64,000 nucleotides of DNA from positions 65,082,255 to 65,146,254 of the forward strand of contig OZ024933.1 in the NCBI GenBank assembly GCA_964017235.1, in the 5' to 3' direction. The stretch is from Sabellastarte sp. h YS-2021 (lineage: Eukaryota > Annelida > Polychaeta > Sabellida > Sabellidae). A program made the translations under genes and the position numbers. The first letter of the stretch is position 1. Each line of letters opens with the position of its first letter. Below, one piece after another: positions 47,124 through 55,487 of this stretch. Below the pieces are notes generated by a model. That model was not told where the DNA came from, searched no databases, and worked only from the letters and a program-made list of their open reading frames with translations.

Positions 47124-47141
47124 CCCCCCCCCCCCTTTTTT
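47124..47141 (-). repeat. Homopolymer tract C12T6 (A6G12 on the sense strand)
   Basis: Followed on the plus strand by AGACCTGCTCTGAGGTAGGG, matching copies A and B. A separate run of T near 47229-47246 gives a poly-A on the sense strand just after the recombinase stop; that run is private to C. Confidence 0.8.
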
Positions 47142-47312
47142 AAAAACAGACCTGCTCTGAGGTAGGGGGAAGAGAGGGATGAGTTCAGTCCCATAAAATT
47201 AAGTCTCCCGGAGGAAGTACGTGAGATTTTTTTTTTTTTTTTTTTTGTTGCTCCTTAATTATGTGTAGTATAAACAAATATGTACAAGCATTTACATATG
47301 TACAGATCTCCT

Positions 47313-50300
47313 CTAGGTACCAGTCTGTTGGTGGATCTGTTGAGCAGCCACAACCGGTCCGAGATGGTAGAGCTCTGAGTCAGCCCAAGCCACGTCCTTC
47401 AGATAGAATTGGGTGAAGGTATTATGAGATTTCCAGTGGCAGGCTGATAAGATCTGCTCCAAGGAGACTCCCGACTGGAAGGCCTTAGAAGCAGCAAAAG
47501 CCCTTACATCATGAGCCTTAACTTGATGCAGAGTGTGGGCTTGATGATCAGAGAGCTCATAGCATAGGATCACAGTTTGTTTGATCCATGAGGAGATAGT
47601 GGCAGGCGAGATGTCTTTGTCGAAGCCTTTCTTGAAGGAGACAAAAACTAATTGCTTGTCCTGCCTAAGGTCTGAAGTCCTGTCCAAATAGTAGCGTAAG
47701 GCTCTGACTGGACAAAGAGACCTATCAGACTTGAGGGATCTATCCAGAGTAGGAGCCAGGGCTGGTATGACCACCGGGGCTACACTCTCCGGACCCTCCT
47801 TGGCCAGCTGATTCTTGGAGAGGAAGCTGGGGGATGGAAACAGAGACACCTTAGACCAGTCCGACTGGTGTCTGATGTTTTTATGCTGCCATGCATGGAT
47901 CTCACTCCTTCTTTTGCCAGAGCCAAGGGCCAAAAGGAAGACAGTTTTGAAGGTCAGATGCTTCAGAGATGCTTCCCTAAGAGGTTCGAAAGGGGGCTTT
48001 GTCAGCTGGTGTAGTACCAGGGAAAGATTCCAGGAAGGTATTCCCCTCCGCCCTTTGGGTCTGTCTCTGTGGAAACTTTCCAAGAGACGAGTGAGATTAT
48101 GATCTTTGCTGATATTTAGGGTTGTATCACCTAGTTTATCAGCAATGGCAGACCTGTATCCATCAATGGTGCTGGGCTGCAACTTCCTTTCCTCAAAGAG
48201 GTACATCAGGAAGTCAGCCACCGACTTTACAGGTGGTGACCTGAAGTCCACCTGATTAGTGTAGCACCACTTTGTAAAAAGGGTCCACTTTGCCTCATAG
48301 ACTGATCTGGTTGATTTTCTTTGAGGAGCCTCAATTCTTGCTGCCACTGCCTCAGAGAAACCTTGTTCTTTGATTTTTGCGGCTCTAGGAGCCAAGCATG
48401 GAGATTTAGATTTGTCAGATTTCTGTGAGGAATCTGATTGAAGGGCTGCGTTAGCAGATTGGGCAGGTTGGGCAGACTGAGAGGGGCCCGACTGGACATG
48501 GCCACTAGATCCCAAAACCAGGGCATGTTGGGCCATCCCGGCGCAATCAGAATGAGTCTTTTGCACGGGGAGTCCAGTAGCTTCTCCACCACTTTGCTCA
48601 ATATGGCGGTCGGTGGGAAGGCGTATGCATCCAGATCGTCCCATGGCAGAGTGAGTGCATCCACTGCTACAGCCAGGGTGTCCGGTACTGGAGAGACAAA
48701 CTGAGGTAACTTGCGGTTGAACCTCGTGGCAAATAGGTCTATCTGAGGCCGGTGCCATTGTGTGCATAGTTGTTGAAAAACTGCTGGTAGGAGGGACCAT
48801 TCGGTTTGGATGGTCTGACCCAGTCTGGATAGCTTGTCGGCTATCACATTGAGGTGGCCCGGGATATGCCGGGCCTTTAGGGTCACCTGTCTGTGGGAAC
48901 ACCAGGTTAAGATTCTCCACAGGAGGGCACAGAGTGGGCCTGACCTCATGCCTCCTTCTTTGTTTATGTAAGCGACTACCGTAGTATTGTCGGTTGCCAC
49001 TAGGACTATTTTGCCCACACAGAGATTTTGGAACTCTTTGAGGGCTAGGAGAACCGCTTTGAGCTCTAGGTAGTTTATGTGCAGCTTGCTTTCTGGTAAC
49101 GACCAGGACCCTCTTGCCATGGACTCGTTTAAGTGAGCGCCCCACCCTTCTTTTGAGGCGTCTGTAAATATTTGCAGAGCGTGCCTCATAGGGTGTAACG
49201 GTTGTCCTTGGAGGACATTGCTTTCTTCCAGCCACCAGCATAAATGTGGGTGCAGGGACCTGGGTAGAGGGATGACCTTTTCTAAGGATTCCGGTACCCT
49301 CCAGTTGTTTTTGAGATGCCACTGAATGGGTCTCATGTGTAATCGGCCTAAGTGAACTTGCTTCTCTGTGGCTGTTAACAGACCTATCAAGGACATGAAC
49401 TGCCGGGCCGGACAGGCCGGCAGCAATAAAAGTTGTTGTATCTTTCCCTGGAGGCTTTGCCACCGGTCCGGTGTCGGTCGGACCCGACCGGACTTGAGGT
49501 CGAACTGGTAGCCTACGAAGTTGAAGACTTGTTTGGGTTCCAGCTCTGATTTTTCCAAATTCACTAACCAGCCTAGATCCTGGCATATTTTTACCAGTAT
49601 CTGAGTATGTTGGAGACAGGCCTGGGGGGATTTGGCTCTTACTAACCAGTCGTCTAGGTACTGGTGGATTCTTATACCCTTGTGCATGGCCATTAGCTTC
49701 ACTTCCTTTGTGATTACAGTGAATTCCATGGGTGCTGTGGATAGACCAAAGGGAAGAGCTTTGAACTGGTAGGTTTGGTCCTGGACCTGAAATCTGAGGT
49801 ATTTCCGGGACTGTTTCTGTATCGGTATGTGGAAATAAGCATCCTTGAAGTCCACCGACGTTACCCATTCCCCTTGTAAGAGGGAGGTTCTGATGGTTTC
49901 CGGTGTTTCCATCTTGAATTTCTCTACTTTGAGGAATTGGTTCAGATGGCTGAGGTCCAATATAGGTCTCCATTTGTTGTTGGGTTTGGGGACTAAAAAG
50001 AGTCGGTTGTAAAACCCTAGCGAGGTCTGATGGTGAACCTGTTCTACAGCATTTTTGTCGATAAGCTGATGCAATGCCTCTAACAGGTAGCTGTTCCTGA
50101 GAGGATTGGCATAGCAGCTTACGACTGTGGGAATTCTTGTGAGGTTTGGTCGGATCCGGAAAGGGAGGGTGTAGCCCTCTCGCAGGATTTGAACTACTTT
50201 GGGACCGGCACCCCGGTCCAGCCAAGTCTGCCAAAAATTTTGCAGTCTGGCCCCTACAGGCAGAGTGAGGGCAGCATTTGGTACATTTGGAACAGAATTG

Positions 50301-50537
50301 GCATAAGACAATGGAGTGACACAAGAAACACTTTTCACAGATTTTAATTGACACCTTTTTACTTGACATTCTGGCACCCCGGGACTTATCCCTTTCTTTT
50401 GTGGAAGCCCGGGTGCAGAAGGTACAAATTTGACAACAGGAGGCTTTACATTTAAAGTCACTAAATTGTTCAATGTATGGTCTGTGTGGAAAGTCCCGGT
50501 CATCAACTGGCTTGTATCCTTGTGTACATAATAATTG
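47313..50537 (-). CDS. Copy C Cys-rich / tyrosine recombinase ORF
   Basis: Open from the codon after the gag UGA to the stop at 47313, about 1,075 codons. The first in-frame ATG (50369) lies after the first Cys cluster (CKASCCQICTFC) and before the second (CEKCFLCHSIVLCQFC, CTKCC). The overlap with RT is open but weakly conserved. Counting from 50369, the recombinase domain occupies about residues 690-1018: LQPSTIDGYRSAIADKLG; the first Arg in GKRRSEIH (~818); HDVR (~952); and HWKSHNTFTQFYL (~980-993) with the nucleophile Tyr. Extensive RT/recombinase overlap is known from DIRS-1. By family it integrates the circular DNA. All catalytic residues are present, so it may be functional. Confidence 0.9.
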   Translation of the reverse strand, partial: QLLCTQGYKPVDDRDFPHRPYIEQFSDFKCKASCCQICTFCTRASTKERDKSRGARMSSKKVSIKICEKCFLCHSIVLCQFCSKCTKCCPHSACRGQTAKFLADLAGPGCRSQSSSNPARGLHPPFPDPTKPHKNSHSRKLLCQSSQEQLPVRGIASAYRQKCCRTGSPSDLARVLQPTLFSPQTQQQMETYIGPQPSEPIPQSREIQDGNTGNHQNLPLTRGMGNVGGLQGCLFPHTDTETVPEIPQISGPGPNLPVQSSSLWSIHSTHGIHCNHKGSEANGHAQGYKNPPVPRRLVSKSQIPPGLSPTYSDTGKNMPGSRLVSEFGKIRAGTQTSLQLRRLPVRPQVRSGPTDTGPVAKPPGKDTTTFIAAGLSGPAVHVLDRSVNSHREASSLRPITHETHSVASQKQLEGTGILRKGHPSTQVPAPTFMLVAGRKQCPPRTTVTPYEARSANIYRRLKRRVGRSLKRVHGKRVLVVTRKQAAHKLPRAQSGSPSPQRVPKSLCGQNSPSGNRQYYGSRLHKQRRRHEVRPTLCPPVENLNLVFPQTGDPKGPAYPGPPQCDSRQAIQTGSDHPNRMVPPTSSFSTTMHTMAPASDRPICHEVQPQVTSVCLSSTGHPGCSSGCTHSAMGRSGCIRLPTDRHIEQSGGEATGLPVQKTHSDCAGMAQHALVLGSSGHVQSGPSQSAQPAQSANAALQSDSSQKSDKSKSPCLAPRAAKIKEQGFSEAVAARIEAPQRKSTRSVYEAKWTLFTKWCYTNQVDFRSPPVKSVADFLMYLFEERKLQPSTIDGYRSAIADKLGDTTLNISKDHNLTRLLESFHRDRPKGRRGIPSWNLSLVLHQLTKPPFEPLREASLKHLTFKTVFLLALGSGKRRSEIHAWQHKNIRHQSDWSKVSLFPSPSFLSKNQLAKEGPESVAPVVIPALAPTLDRSLKSDRSLCPVRALRYYLDRTSDLRQDKQLVFVSFKKGFDKDISPATISSWIKQTVILCYELSDHQAHTLHQVKAHDVRAFAASKAFQSGVSLEQILSACHWKSHNTFTQFYLKDVAWADSELYHLGPVVAAQQIHQQTGT

Positions 50538-50785
50538 TCATTTATAGTGTTGGTGACCGCGGGAAGGTCGGGAAGAGAAGTTAGAGGCTTTTCCCCTGCC
50601 TCGCTTGAAGGGTCGCCTGTTGATATTCTTCCAGGCGGGTCTGTCCTGTTTTCCCTCCGACCGACTCTCCTGTTTCTTATCAGGGCGTTCATATGGGTGA
50701 AAACGTTGCCTAGTATGCGAAGTGGTGGCAGTCGGGTGACTCTTACTATCATACAAGGCAATCTCCTCCTCAGCCTTTTTAACAA
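48227..50785 (-). CDS. Copy C reverse transcriptase / RNase H / Dam-like ORF
   Basis: 852 codons, no stop. The first ~80 codons overlap the end of gag in the +1 frame. A likelier start may be the Met in MTGTFHTDH, or the protein may be reached by frameshifting. RT: KWRPILDLSHLNQFL, SVDFKDAYFHIPI, ALPFGLSTAPMEF, YLDDWLV (~residue 378), SELEPKQVFNFVGYQFDL. RNase H: TDASKEGWGAHL (~540), YLELKA, TDNTT, VIADKLSR. The Dam-like end runs from DLFATRFN to LIAPGWPNMPWFWDL and lacks an intact NPPY-type motif. It makes the DNA copy of the element RNA. The motifs are intact, unlike copy B. Confidence 0.92.
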   Translation of the reverse strand: MLKRLRRRLPCMIVRVTRLPPLRILGNVFTHMNALIRNRRVGRRENRTDPPGRISTGDPSSEAGEKPLTSLPDLPAVTNTINDNYYVHKDTSQLMTGTFHTDHTLNNLVTLNVKPPVVKFVPSAPGLPQKKGISPGVPECQVKRCQLKSVKSVSCVTPLSYANSVPNVPNAALTLPVGARLQNFWQTWLDRGAGPKVVQILREGYTLPFRIRPNLTRIPTVVSCYANPLRNSYLLEALHQLIDKNAVEQVHHQTSLGFYNRLFLVPKPNNKWRPILDLSHLNQFLKVEKFKMETPETIRTSLLQGEWVTSVDFKDAYFHIPIQKQSRKYLRFQVQDQTYQFKALPFGLSTAPMEFTVITKEVKLMAMHKGIRIHQYLDDWLVRAKSPQACLQHTQILVKICQDLGWLVNLEKSELEPKQVFNFVGYQFDLKSGRVRPTPDRWQSLQGKIQQLLLLPACPARQFMSLIGLLTATEKQVHLGRLHMRPIQWHLKNNWRVPESLEKVIPLPRSLHPHLCWWLEESNVLQGQPLHPMRHALQIFTDASKEGWGAHLNESMARGSWSLPESKLHINYLELKAVLLALKEFQNLCVGKIVLVATDNTTVVAYINKEGGMRSGPLCALLWRILTWCSHRQVTLKARHIPGHLNVIADKLSRLGQTIQTEWSLLPAVFQQLCTQWHRPQIDLFATRFNRKLPQFVSPVPDTLAVAVDALTLPWDDLDAYAFPPTAILSKVVEKLLDSPCKRLILIAPGWPNMPWFWDLVAMSSRAPLSLPNLPNLLTQPFNQIPHRNLTNLNLHAWLLEPQKSKNKVSLRQWQQELRLLKENQPDQSMRQSGPFLQSGATLIRWTSGHHL
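50532..50540 (-). promoter_or_regulatory. Gag stop codon in UGA-CAA-UUA context (candidate readthrough site)
   Basis: Gag ends ...CAC TAT AAA TGA and continues in the same frame CAA TTA TTA TGT into the Cys-rich/recombinase ORF without another stop. CAAUUA fits CARYYA. The block TATAAATGACAAT is identical in copy B, whereas codons on both sides differ. Confidence 0.5.
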
Positions 50786-52672
50786 CTGTTTCTGTAAACA
50801 AGGTGGCTATATGGAGTGGGCCGGTTCTAAGGGCAGCAAACGTGTCTGGTTTCACTCCGTTCTTTAGATGGCTGAGATATGAATCCCGACGGGCCAAGGC
50901 AAGGTTCCCCATGGTAATGAAAACAAAGTCTGTCAAGTGCTCCATTGCCTTGGCTGTGGCCTGTGTGATGCTAGAATTGAATTCCATAAGGAATTGTAAT
51001 TCTTCAGAGGCGTCGGATAGTTTCTTGGAAACTTTACCTTTATTGTCTGAACGTATAACTTTCAACTGTGCTTGCATGTCCCCTTGCACCTTAAACAAAC
51101 AGCGATTGAAGCTGGCCGTTTGATTACACACTACTGAGGCCTCTCTGGCCGTCCTCTCCCAGCGCCTGAGTGTATCTTGAGAAATTCTACGCGAAGCTGG
51201 GGGTGTAGCTGCTAAGGCGGCTTTCCTGGCTATTCTCCCAAAACTGTTATTCAACTTAGCCGGGCCTGTATGCCAACTGGTGACTGTGGCTGGATCTAAC
51301 TGTTGGTCAGAGTAAAGACCATACCATTTAGTCTGTGGTTTTGGAGGCCGGAGGAAATGGTCCATGGGAAGACTACCGGCTTCAGTGGTTCTGGAGGGGT
51401 ATCCCTCAGTCATGTTGAGGTTGAGTTTAGCTAATTTTCGGCAGAGCCAGTCTTCTGTAGGCATTTGTACTGAAATCTTGCTGGGTGCCGGAGCCTTGGG
51501 GCCCGCGAAGGGGTTGTCGTCTGAAGGGTTTGAGCTGTCCATATCAGGAATATGAGACCACCCCATGAAGGAACGTATGCCTCTCATAGTTTCCCGGTAG
51601 GTTTGCTCTTCTGACGTCGGAAGTTCTTGATCAAATTCCTGGTCGTCGGACAAATCTCCTTCCTCTACAAAAAGTTCCACCGGAGGAGTGTCAGAAAGCT
51701 GACTCTGGGTATCTGAGTCCAAACTAGAAATACTGTCTTTTCCGCCCGCCTGAGGGGTCGGTGAAAATGAGCCGGTTGAACTCAAAGGTCGGTCGGAGGG
51801 AGGGTGGTCGGATGTCTCAACAGGAAGAGTTGAAGGTCGGTGAGAGTCTGAGCTAGGCTTGCCGGTCGACTTATGCTTCTGAGAAGCGGTGTCTGGACCA
51901 GTGCGCCCTTGTGTAGCAGTGTTAGTCTTAGATTTCAGCTTACCGGCCGACTTTTGCTGTGAAGCAATAATGTCTGGGCCAGTGCGCTTAACAGTTGAAG
52001 AACCTTGTGAAGCATGTTCTGAGGGTAGCTTACCGGCCGACGGCTGCAAGGCAGCACTAGAGTCTGGGCCAGTGCGCTGTGAGATGTCCAGAGACTTTTC
52101 ACTTGGATGAAAAAAGGGTTCAGAGTCACGTGAAACATTTCCTGGTGGAGGGTGATCTGGAGCGACCCTGACATCTGAAGAGAAGGTAGGTTCTATGGAT
52201 CTGGCTAAGAGTAAGGCTTCTAGCCTATTGAAACGATCCGCCCATTTGTCCTCAAGGGCTGAACACTTTCCTTCCGTGGCAGAAGAGAGAGTTGAAGATG
52301 AAGATTTCTTTGTTTTAGCAGGGGGCTTTTCCTTTTTGAGTTTCTTATCAGGTGGTGCAGGCGATTTATCAGCACTAGGCCCACTAACAACCCCAATGAC
52401 GGAGACACTGGAAGGGTCTACAAGATCGTCCGTGGGTTGGGTGTTATCCAAACGTTTTGCCTCCCTTTTCTCTTTCTTGATTTTATAAGATGGAGTAGAG
52501 ATCTGGGCACGTTGCTCAGGGGTGAAAGAATTACAGAGAGTACAGTCTGCAGTGTCTTTGTTAGCAATACACGGTTCCTCACCTTTCCCCTTCAACGTGC
52601 GCAGAAGGCATGTCCGTCGAAAATAGCCATTGCATGGCCACAACTCCCTCTCTTCTGGCCAGGTGAAGACAT
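50538..52672 (-). pseudogene. Copy C gag-like gene with a single-base frameshift
   Basis: The start is the ATG at 52672 (MSSPGQKRGSCGHAMAIF), which aligns with copy B. After 26 codons that frame hits a stop at 52592-52594. One base more there would restore CARC and join the main frame (open to 52796 only by chance upstream). The main frame encodes the rest of the zinc-like cluster (ADCTLC), a Ser/Pro/Lys-rich part with three TGPD repeats, then the conserved core (RETMRGIRSFMGWSHIPD, PTEDWLCRKLAKLNL, DSYLSHLKNGVKPDTFAAL) and a basic Arg/Lys/Gly-rich tail. It ends at the UGA at 50538. The likely role is binding element RNA in a particle; this is inferred from position and the basic tail. Confidence 0.82.
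51857..52085 (-). repeat. Three tandem peptide repeats (TGPD...SAGK) within copy C gag
   Basis: DNA blocks with GCTTACCGGCCGAC start at 51857, 51938 and 52028 (spacing 81 and 90 bp, both multiples of 3). Each encodes RTGPD, then SQ/LQ, then KSAGK. Copy B has a single related stretch (SGPDRIKPSA). Copy A has further degenerate copies at 8.4-8.8 kb. Confidence 0.82.
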
Positions 52673-52795
52673 AGTTCATAAAATATAGTTGTAACTTCAA
52701 AAAAATAAGATTCAAGACGATTTCCAAGCAATAAACTTCAAAAAACACAATTTCTGGCAGAGATAAAATTTTCCACTGTGCACTGGTTTGCGCCA

Positions 52796-52991
52796 AACGA
52801 AAAAGATGCTATGACGTCACTCTGTCTAGACAGGAAGGAAGTACGACACGCCATCTGGCGAGTGCACTGGTGCTACGGACCGACCTGCTAGTGGAGACAC
52901 AGGACGTCTTTTTCTGACGTTTGGCAGGCCGGTCTGCACCGACCGGATAAGCTATTGTCCATTGGATAGGATGTATTAACGCAATAAAATT
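52796..52991. repeat. Copy C right inverted terminal repeat (5' end in sense)
   Basis: GCCAAACGAAAAAGATGCTA, TGACGTCA, CTGTCTAGACAGGAAGG and onward to GGATGTATTAACGCAATAAA. Reverse complement of the left ITR apart from the tip. Gag begins ~124 bp inside. Contains the palindrome CTGTCTAGACAG. Confidence 0.9.
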
Positions 52992-53275
52992 AATATTTGA
53001 AATTCATATTTAGTATTCTGAAAATTACTTGTTTGATCAAAATATAAAGTAAATTCTTAACCACGATTTCTATTTTTGTCATTGCATTACTACGGTTCCT
53101 ATCTACTATCTAGAACACTAAAGTTAGTGTTAATAGAGATAACTTAAAATATAATCATGAGCTGCCAACTGGGAAGGCACAAAAAGGTAAGAATACATAT
53201 AAGTCAGTTGAAGCAAGCCATGTATAATTGTAATAGGAGAAATATTTCTCAAAATGTGGCAGCAGAAACATTCCG
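52992..53275. other. No feature recognised
   Basis: Short AT-rich spacer. Confidence 0.5.
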
Positions 53276-53640
53276 ACAGAACAAGGGTCAACGGTTTCAC
53301 CAAGGTCAACTTCCTATACCTGGCAGTTCCTGAGAAAAAGAGCCGAAAAAATCTTATAGGTCAAAGTCACTACACCAAAGTTAAATCAGTTATATCATGA
53401 TGTTGCACACCTACAAGCCCCATCCAACATTCCTAAAAAGTATCGACTTCCTACCCTTTACAGAGTCCGAGATATAGTCTGGACAAGATTTTAAAGGTCA
53501 AAGTCACCACACTAAGGTCAAGTCAAGGTCACACCATGACATTCCACACCTACAACCCCAAAGCAATGTCCCGATCAAATTATCAACATCTTAGACCTTA
53601 TGGTTTCTGAGATACTTCCCAGACCATTTTTTAGCATGAC
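53276..53640 (+). repeat. Diverged ~145-bp tandem repeats rich in AGGTCA
   Basis: Two to three units share AGGTCAAAGTCAC (53359 and 53498), ACACCTACAA, CATGATGTT/CATGACATT and CCGAGATATAGTCTGGA-type blocks. Several AGGTCA half-sites occur. No coding capacity. Confidence 0.6.
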
Positions 53641-54825
53641 TCACCCGCTCAGAACCACCACCTGCCCATCTGGACACCATGGTTAAAGGAAATACCTGCA
53701 CAGTATTTAAAGGCTATTTGTTATAATTATCTTAAGTACCGTAAATAGGAAGTGTGAATAACAGAGATGACTGGAATCTATGTGGTCCTACCAGTCCTCT
53801 TATTTGCAACATAATTTAAATTTTCCTGATATTACCACATATTTTTACCTAGTATACCTCAATAATAAAGATTAAAGAAAATGAAAAAAAAAATGTGTGT
53901 GTTCTAGCCACTACAGGTGTCTTCAATCTATTCTACCCTGGAACTTCCTTTGGTATAACTGAATACCATTCCAATTGTGGTGAAGGGATCCAAAGAATAA
54001 AACATTTACACAGGAACCAATTCATACTTCCATACCTATTGTCCTGTAAAGCCAAATTTGCATAAAACTTAACTTTTTGAAATATGCTATTCAAGGGACA
54101 ACAGAAATTGCATCAATGCAAAATTGCCAAAAAATAAGGTCAATAGCCTAGAACTAGAACATTATTCAAGCCAATAACATTCTTCTAAACAATGTAACTT
54201 CCTTGTGAGGTACAAAGCTTTTGAAAAATAGTTAAAAAATGTAAATTATATTACAAGATTACATGCAGGGAAAAAATTAACCACAATGCAATTTCCATTT
54301 CTTAATTACACCCACCACAATATCCAATGTTCAGCACAGTGTTAGTCAATAACTAACGATGTCTATTTTTATTAAAGCTCTACAGGGAATAATGATGATC
54401 CAATACTTTTAAAATAAGAATTCAAAAGGTGAAATTCAGAACAGAATGTAAACCCCAATTGGGAGTTTTCACTATTGACTGATATGTCCAATAAGAATCA
54501 GTACTGGACAGTTTTTCGCCATGAATATCTTGGGGGGGAAATTAATTTATTCTTGTAAAAAGAGAAATAACAGAATTTGGAGACAATCATATATCTTAAG
54601 ACCAGGCATCAAATAGGATATAGAGTGGGGTTTACAACAGCCACCAAACTCCTCAAAAGTGACCAATACCAGAAAATATTGAAAATCTCGGCCCTATCGG
54701 ACCTCATTCTCCAATATTTTCTAGTATTGGCCAATTTTTTGGAGTTTAACTGTATTAGTAACCTTTGTGAAGGATCAATACTGACTTTTATAATCAAATC
54801 CTCTTAATAAGATAGCATGACCATA
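53641..54825. other. No feature recognised
   Basis: AT-rich. The segment near 54600-54770 includes a loose inverted repeat (TCAAAAGTGACCAATACCAG / CTAGTATTGGCCAATTTTTTG), probably an old MITE. Confidence 0.45.
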
Positions 54826-54828
54826 AGG

Positions 54829-55150
54829 TAACTGTGGCCTAGTGGGTAGAAACTTGCCTATGAGCACAGAGGACGTGGGTTCAAACCCAGGTAAAGACAG
54901 ATACATAGTGGCTCAGATGACCACATAAAATGGCGGTCCTCTGTCATTGGGTCCTATCCCCAGTGGCAGGCTAAAGAACCTCAAAGACTTTGATAAATGG
55001 TCATCCTCGAGCCTCTTTCAGCTAGTGGAATGCATTAGTCACTTGAGAGCTCGGACTATACTTTGTTCAGTCGGATGGGTCAAATAGTGCTTTGAGTCCT
55101 GTAGAATATGGAAATATTGTGCCAAGTATAAATACCCAATTCAATGACCA
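54829..55150 (+). mobile_element. tRNA-derived SINE
   Basis: TGTGGCCTAGTGGGTAGA (A box) and GTGGGTTCAAACCCAGGT (B box) lie ~43 bp apart, as in a tRNA gene, followed by a ~250-bp body with no coding capacity. The cloverleaf is not complete and the 3' side does not pair, so a functional tRNA gene is unlikely. The 3' limit is approximate. Confidence 0.7.
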
Positions 55151-55487
55151 TGATGGAAATCATTGAAAATGAGACTGTTGAAAAATTTCAGTTTGACTCT
55201 ACATTATGATCCAGATCTCTCACAAAATGTAATCACTTATTCCTTTGGCTAGGCTTTAACCACTTAAAATATTTCATAACAATTTATACATTATCATTTT
55301 TGGAGTAATCACAAACACAGACCGATAAGCAAATGCCCCCAAAAGACAAGCCCCTTGGTGAAGGTAACTTATGTGGGTGTTCCACCACAAGACTAAGGCT
55401 CCCGATTAAGGGTTTTGGGGGGTCGGTTTGAAATATTTGCTTAGTCCCAGGCTTCCTGTAAGGATCGGTTGTGGTCGGTTGAGGCCG

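Larger units (their letters stand above)
46582..52991 (-). mobile_element. DIRS retrotransposon copy C (same family as A)
   Basis: The best-preserved copy. Minus-strand order: 5' ITR (52796-52991), gag, RT/RNase H/Dam-like ORF, recombinase ORF, sense A6G12 tract, internal complementary region (46858-46952), 3' ITR (46582-46797). RT and recombinase frames are uninterrupted and their catalytic motifs are intact. The one clear defect is an apparent single-base loss early in gag near 52592. No target duplication flanks it. Confidence 0.95.

Noticed and set aside
47313..50369. Reading the whole 1018-codon frame as a stand-alone protein starting at 50369
   Set aside because: That ATG lies inside the Cys-rich segment shared with copy B, so it is unlikely to be the natural start; most of the frame overlaps RT.
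52673..52796. Start of copy C gag at 52796
   Set aside because: Residues from 52796 to about 52592 do not match copy B gag; the matching start is 52672 in the other frame, before the one-base lesion.
54829..54905. tRNA gene
   Set aside because: A and B boxes are good, but a full cloverleaf and acceptor stem are not visible and a SINE-like body follows.
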